From: DALYLB01 sp046154695
GTDB lineage: Bacteria; Acidobacteriota; Blastocatellia; RBC074
Reading direction: 5' to 3'
Assembly: GCA_046154695.1 (NCBI GenBank)
Contig: JBJXFI010000195.1
Location: forward strand, 1-10,863
Length of the DNA stretch: 10,863 bases
Every line of letters begins with the position of its first letter. Position 1 is the stretch's first letter. Shown here piece by piece: positions 7,723-10,863 of this stretch. Under the pieces are notes generated by a model. That model had not been told where the DNA came from. It searched no databases and saw only the letters and a list, made by a program, of their open reading frames with translations. A program made the translations under genes and the position numbers.

Positions 7723-9334
7723 GGAGGGAGAGAAAGCGGCGGAGGAGGCGGCGGCGCCGCCCCGAGAGTCGATGATCCGCCTGGAGGATGTCTCGGTCGA
7801 GTACCGGTCGCAGCGTGAACAGATCCGCACTTTCAAGGAGTTCGCGATCCGATTTTTGCAGCGGCGGGTGAAATACGATCAATTTCGGGCGCTCGACCGG
7901 GTCAATTTCGATGTCCGGCGGGGCGAGGTCTTCGGCGTGATCGGCAAGAATGGCGCGGGCAAGAGCACGCTGCTCAAGGTTGTCTCGCGCGTGATCAAGC
8001 CCACGGGGGGGCGGATTGTCGTGCGCGGGCGCGTCGCGCCGCTGCTGGAGCTGGGCGCGGGATTTCATCCGGAGCTGAGCGGCCGCGAGAATGTCTTTCT
8101 CAATGGCACGCTTCTCGGCCACACGAAATCGCAGCTGGAAGGGCTCTTTGACCGGATCGTTGATTTCGCCGACATGTGGGATTTCATCGACGCGCCGATG
8201 CGCACCTATTCGACGGGGATGGCGGTGCGGCTGGGGTTCGCGGTGGCGACGGCGACGCAGCCGGATCTGTTGCTGATTGATGAGGTCCTCTCGGTCGGTG
8301 ACGAACAGTTCAAGGAGAAGTGCGCCGCCCGGATGGCGGAGTTCACGGAAAACGGGGCGACGATCCTGCTCGTCACGCACGATACGGGGTTGATCACACG
8401 GATTTGCAACCGGGCGGTCTGCCTCAACCATGGCCGCGTCGAGGCTCTCGGAGCCGTCGAGGAAGTCATCGACGCATATCGCAGCCTCAATCAATACGAC
8501 CCGCGGCAACGCCGGGCGCGGCCGGAGCCTGCGCCCCGCCGGCCGGAGATTGAATCGGGAGCGGCCCCGCCGCCCGACCCCGCCGAAGACCGCGCAAAGC
8601 TGGGGGCGATCGCGCTTCAGCGGCGTTGGCGATGGCCGTTCGAATTGCCGGGGGGCCGGCGGGTCGATTCCACGCTCTCGTCCGAGAAAGAACGAATAGA
8701 AGAAGCCCGCCTGGCGATGGTTCGCGACGCCCTCGCCGCGACCCTTGCCGCGACCCCGGGCGATGCGAGCTGCCTGGAACTCGGCTGCGGGCAGGGCTTC
8801 TTCGCCCTCAATCTCGCGCGGAACGGGTTCGGGAAGGTCTTCGGCGTCGATTCCCACGAGAGCGACATTCAGGACGCGGACCTGATGCGGCGGCTCCACG
8901 CCCTGGCCAACCTGCAATTTCACCAGGTCGATTTCACGCGCCTCGACCCCGGCAGCTTTGGCCGCTTCGATGTCGTGATGATGATCGGGGGATTCGAGCG
9001 TTCGGAAAACCCCATTCGGACGCTGCGAATGGCGAAATCCTTCGCCACCCGGCTGGTTCTGCTCGAAGCGCGCGTGATTCCGGAGGCGGCCTTGCCCGCG
9101 TCACAGAATTCCGATGCGACCCGGGGCGTCTTCACGGTGCTCGATTGCCCGGAGGAGGCGGACCCGGCGGCGAAAACCCACCCGATGGTATCGCTTCGCC
9201 CAACTCTCTCGACGCTCCTCTGGGTGATGGAGCGAATCGGATTCGCCCGCGTGGAGCGCGTTCATCCCGCCGCGGAGGACCGCGACGCCTATGAGCGCGG
9301 CGGCCGGGTCATGCTTGCGGGATACCTTCACTGA
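7700..9334 (+). CDS. ABC polysaccharide exporter ATPase (Wzt-like) fused to a class I methyltransferase-like domain
   Basis: A 544-residue protein. Residues about 25-265 are a Wzt/TagH-type ATPase that powers the neighbouring permease: Walker A GKNGAGKS (82-89), the family-typical LELGAGFHPELSG (116-128), signature YSTGM in place of LSGGQ (170-174), Walker B LLLIDE (190-195) and switch His in VTHDT (H227). Residues about 266-325 are an Arg/Pro-rich linker. Residues about 326-544 resemble a Rossmann methyltransferase: SAM motif I CLELGCGQGFFALNLA (358-373), VFGVDS (380-385), GRFDVVMMIGG (421-431), then a tail LRPTLSTLLWVMERIGF (499-515) like that of CmoB/DUF1698-type enzymes. In those enzymes a YHL-type segment usually follows the fourth strand; here it is FERSENP, so catalysis is uncertain. 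I chose ATG 7700 for its GAGGAA site; ATG 7772 is an alternative. Wzt proteins often carry a sugar-binding domain at this place. The ATPase call is firm, the methyltransferase call good. Confidence 0.9.
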   Translation: MSWPIVFEEGEKAAEEAAAPPRESMIRLEDVSVEYRSQREQIRTFKEFAIRFLQRRVKYDQFRALDRVNFDVRRGEVFGVIGKNGAGKSTLLKVVSRVIKPTGGRIVVRGRVAPLLELGAGFHPELSGRENVFLNGTLLGHTKSQLEGLFDRIVDFADMWDFIDAPMRTYSTGMAVRLGFAVATATQPDLLLIDEVLSVGDEQFKEKCAARMAEFTENGATILLVTHDTGLITRICNRAVCLNHGRVEALGAVEEVIDAYRSLNQYDPRQRRARPEPAPRRPEIESGAAPPPDPAEDRAKLGAIALQRRWRWPFELPGGRRVDSTLSSEKERIEEARLAMVRDALAATLAATPGDASCLELGCGQGFFALNLARNGFGKVFGVDSHESDIQDADLMRRLHALANLQFHQVDFTRLDPGSFGRFDVVMMIGGFERSENPIRTLRMAKSFATRLVLLEARVIPEAALPASQNSDATRGVFTVLDCPEEADPAAKTHPMVSLRPTLSTLLWVMERIGFARVERVHPAAEDRDAYERGGRVMLAGYLH

Positions 9335-9349
9335 CATGGCCCCGGGACC

Positions 9350-9367
9350 GCCGAGCGCCAGCTCGGC
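9350..9367 (+). other. Perfect 7-bp hairpin between the ATPase and wecB genes
   Basis: GCCGAGC (9350-9356) and GCTCGGC (9361-9367) form a GC-rich stem with a GCCA loop in the 72-bp intergenic gap. What follows is CTTCCC, not a T-run, so it is at best a weak terminator. It could also act as an mRNA 3'-end stabiliser or a partial attenuator that lowers wecB expression relative to the exporter genes. Confidence 0.45.
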
Positions 9368-9406
9368 CTTCCCTAAATCCCATCATTCGTCTTTTGTTGT
9401 ATCAGT

Positions 9407-10516
9407 ATGATCAAGGTCTTATCCATTTTCGGCACGCGCCCCGAGGCGATCAAGATGGCGCCGGTCGTGCGGGAACTTCAACGATTCCCCGATCGCATCT
9501 CGAGTGTCGTTTGCGTCACCGCGCAGCATCGCCAGATGCTCGATCAGGCGCTCTCGCTCTTCGGCATCGTTCCCGAGCACGACCTGAATATCATGCTTCC
9601 GGATCAGTCGCTGGCGGAGCTCACGTCGAACACGCTGGTCAAGCTCGATCGCGTGCTGCGCGAAGAGCAGCCGGACTGGGTCCTGGTGCAGGGAGACACA
9701 ACGACGGCCATGGTCGGCGCGCTGGCGGCGTTTTATCGGCGCATCCGCGTCGGTCACGTCGAGGCGGGGCTGCGCACGTGGGACCGCTTCGCGCCTTTCC
9801 CGGAAGAGATCAACCGCAGGATCGCGGATGGCGTGTGCGATCTGCATTTCGCCCCGACGGCCGCGGCCCGCGAGAATCTGCTGCGCGAGGGCGTGGCGGA
9901 GGCCGGCATCCATGTCACCGGCAATACCGTGATCGATGCGCTGCTCGATGTCGCCGCGCGAGAGTATGACTGGGCGGGCGGGGAACTGGCCGGCGTTCCC
10001 CGGGACCGTCGCCTGATTCTCGTCACCGCGCACCGCCGGGAGAACTTCGGCGCGCCGCTCCTCGCGCTCTGTGATTCGCTTCGCCGCATCGCCGCGCAAT
10101 ATGACGACGTCCACGTCGTCTACCCGGTCCACTTGAATCCTCATGTGTACGGGCCTGTTCATGAACAACTGCGCGGCATCCCCAATCTCACGCTGCTGGA
10201 ACCGCTCGATTATCTGCCACTGGTTCAATTGATGAAGGCCTGCTTTCTCGTGCTGACCGATTCGGGAGGATTGCAGGAAGAAGCGCCCGGCCTGGGCAAG
10301 CCCGTGCTCGTGGTTCGCGACGTGACCGAACGGCCCGAGGGCGTCGCCGCCGGCACCGTGAAGATGGTCGGCGCCGACCCGGATCGAATCTTCGGCGAGG
10401 CCGCGCGGCTGCTCGATGACCCCGCCGAATATCTGCGGATGGCTCGCGCCGTCAACCCCTATGGCGACGGACACGCCAGCCCCAGAATCGTCTCGCGCCT
10501 GCTGGCATCATCTTGA
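9407..10516 (+). CDS. wecB: UDP-N-acetylglucosamine 2-epimerase, non-hydrolysing (WecB/MnaA)
   Basis: Cytoplasmic enzyme, 369 residues, that interconverts UDP-GlcNAc and UDP-ManNAc and so supplies ManNAc (or ManNAcA) units for surface polysaccharide. The whole chain fits the GT-B-fold epimerase family at its usual length. Visible motifs in order are GTRPEAIKMAP (9-19), TAQHRQMLD (38-46), VQGDTTT (94-100, with catalytic-type D97), GHVEAGLRT (116-124, E119), PFPEEINRR (130-138, E134), TGNTVIDAL (171-179), TAHRRENFG (207-215, H209), PVHLNP (240-245) and DSGGLQEEAP (285-294). All residues known to matter in E. coli WecB appear present. ATG 9407 must be the start because GTRPE follows at residue 9. 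No Shine-Dalgarno is visible before it, and codon 5 is the rare leucine codon TTA. The gene follows the exporter genes by 72 bp and is probably in the same operon, though a hairpin lies between them. Confidence 0.95.
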   Translation: MIKVLSIFGTRPEAIKMAPVVRELQRFPDRISSVVCVTAQHRQMLDQALSLFGIVPEHDLNIMLPDQSLAELTSNTLVKLDRVLREEQPDWVLVQGDTTTAMVGALAAFYRRIRVGHVEAGLRTWDRFAPFPEEINRRIADGVCDLHFAPTAAARENLLREGVAEAGIHVTGNTVIDALLDVAAREYDWAGGELAGVPRDRRLILVTAHRRENFGAPLLALCDSLRRIAAQYDDVHVVYPVHLNPHVYGPVHEQLRGIPNLTLLEPLDYLPLVQLMKACFLVLTDSGGLQEEAPGLGKPVLVVRDVTERPEGVAAGTVKMVGADPDRIFGEAARLLDDPAEYLRMARAVNPYGDGHASPRIVSRLLASS

Positions 10517-10541
10517 AACTTCCTGGTTGAACTCGTACACT
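10513..10541 (+). promoter_or_regulatory. Promoter of the tRNA-Leu gene
   Basis: TTGAAA (10513-10518, 5 of 6) and TACACT (10536-10541, 4 of 6) are separated by 17 bp, giving a start near 10548 and a leader of about 28 nt. The -35 box overlaps the wecB stop codon. The -10 box is followed by a GC-rich discriminator (GCCGCGCG), a feature of stable-RNA promoters under growth-rate or stringent control in well-studied bacteria. Confidence 0.6.
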
Positions 10542-10575
10542 GCCGCGCGTCCCGGACACGGGATCAGCCTTGATT

Positions 10576-10660
<85 letters not shown>

Positions 10661-10671
10661 TTGAAAGCGAA

Positions 10672-10720
10672 AGATAAGCCCGATGGAATCAATGGTTTCC
10701 GTTGGGCTTGTCTCTTTTTT
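10672..10720 (+). terminator. Intrinsic terminator after tRNA-Leu
   Basis: AGATAAGCCCGATGG (10672-10686) pairs over all 15 positions with CCGTTGGGCTTGTCT (10699-10713), using three G-U pairs, and two A-T pairs extend the stem inward. One C and then six T (10715-10720) follow. This is a textbook Rho-independent terminator. It ends the tRNA transcript and any read-through from wecB. Confidence 0.9.
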
Positions 10721-10863
10721 GTCCAAAATTTGCCCACACTGCCCTATTTCAGCTCGTGATGGTCCTTGCACCTTACTGCTTCAGGTTCGACGCTTCAGTG
10801 ATTTTTCTGTCTGTTTGCGCCGCTTGAGGTAGCTCCACATTTAACCGTGGTCCTTCAGCTCTT
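10721..10863. other. Intergenic sequence with no recognisable gene, downstream of the tRNA
   Basis: About 140 bp of clearly lower GC than the coding parts of the window. I see no open frame with recognisable motifs on either strand, no tRNA 3'-end duplication and no insertion-sequence end. It may be the leader region of a gene beyond the window. Confidence 0.4.

Noticed and set aside
7667..8923. 418-residue open frame on the - strand
   Set aside because: It is a shadow of the ATPase gene, which has intact Walker A, Walker B and signature motifs.

Overview
The window is GC-rich, gene-dense bacterial DNA. Three signals point to a Gram-negative, most likely an acidobacterium of the Solibacter/Bryobacter type: an outer-membrane TonB-dependent receptor with an N-terminal carboxypeptidase-regulatory-like domain, a GntR regulator of a type I associate with that group, and Wzm/Wzt-like polysaccharide export. 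The phylum is an inference from gene style, not a proven placement.

Layout. (1) 147-2714 (+): TonB-dependent receptor of the Oar-like type. (2) 2847-4396 (+): a GntR-family regulator with an unfamiliar C-terminal domain, followed 44 bp later by a small secreted DUF6702-like protein; probably one transcript. (3) 4407-6683 (-): a two-domain glycosyltransferase (GT-B plus GT-A) that converges tail-to-tail on the DUF6702-like gene with only 10 bp between the stop codons. (4) 6684-6873: a divergent regulatory region with a strong sigma70-type promoter (TTGACT, 17 bp, TATAAC) and a 15-bp imperfect direct repeat abutting its -35 box. (5) 6874-10516 (+): an ABC-2 permease, an ABC ATPase fused to a class I methyltransferase-like domain, and a non-hydrolysing UDP-GlcNAc 2-epimerase (WecB/MnaA). 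(6) 10513-10720: a promoter, tRNA-Leu(UAA) and a strong intrinsic terminator, then about 140 bp of lower-GC sequence with no recognisable gene.

Regions 3 to 5 look like part of a cell-surface polysaccharide locus. WecB would supply UDP-ManNAc, the two-domain glycosyltransferase would build glycan, and the permease/ATPase pair would export the lipid-linked polymer. The most interesting point is the ATPase. Where many Wzt proteins carry a C-terminal carbohydrate-binding domain, this one carries a methyltransferase-like domain. That suggests a possible direct coupling of chain capping (or cap recognition) to export. This is an inference; the domain's active-site region looks diverged, so it may bind rather than catalyse.
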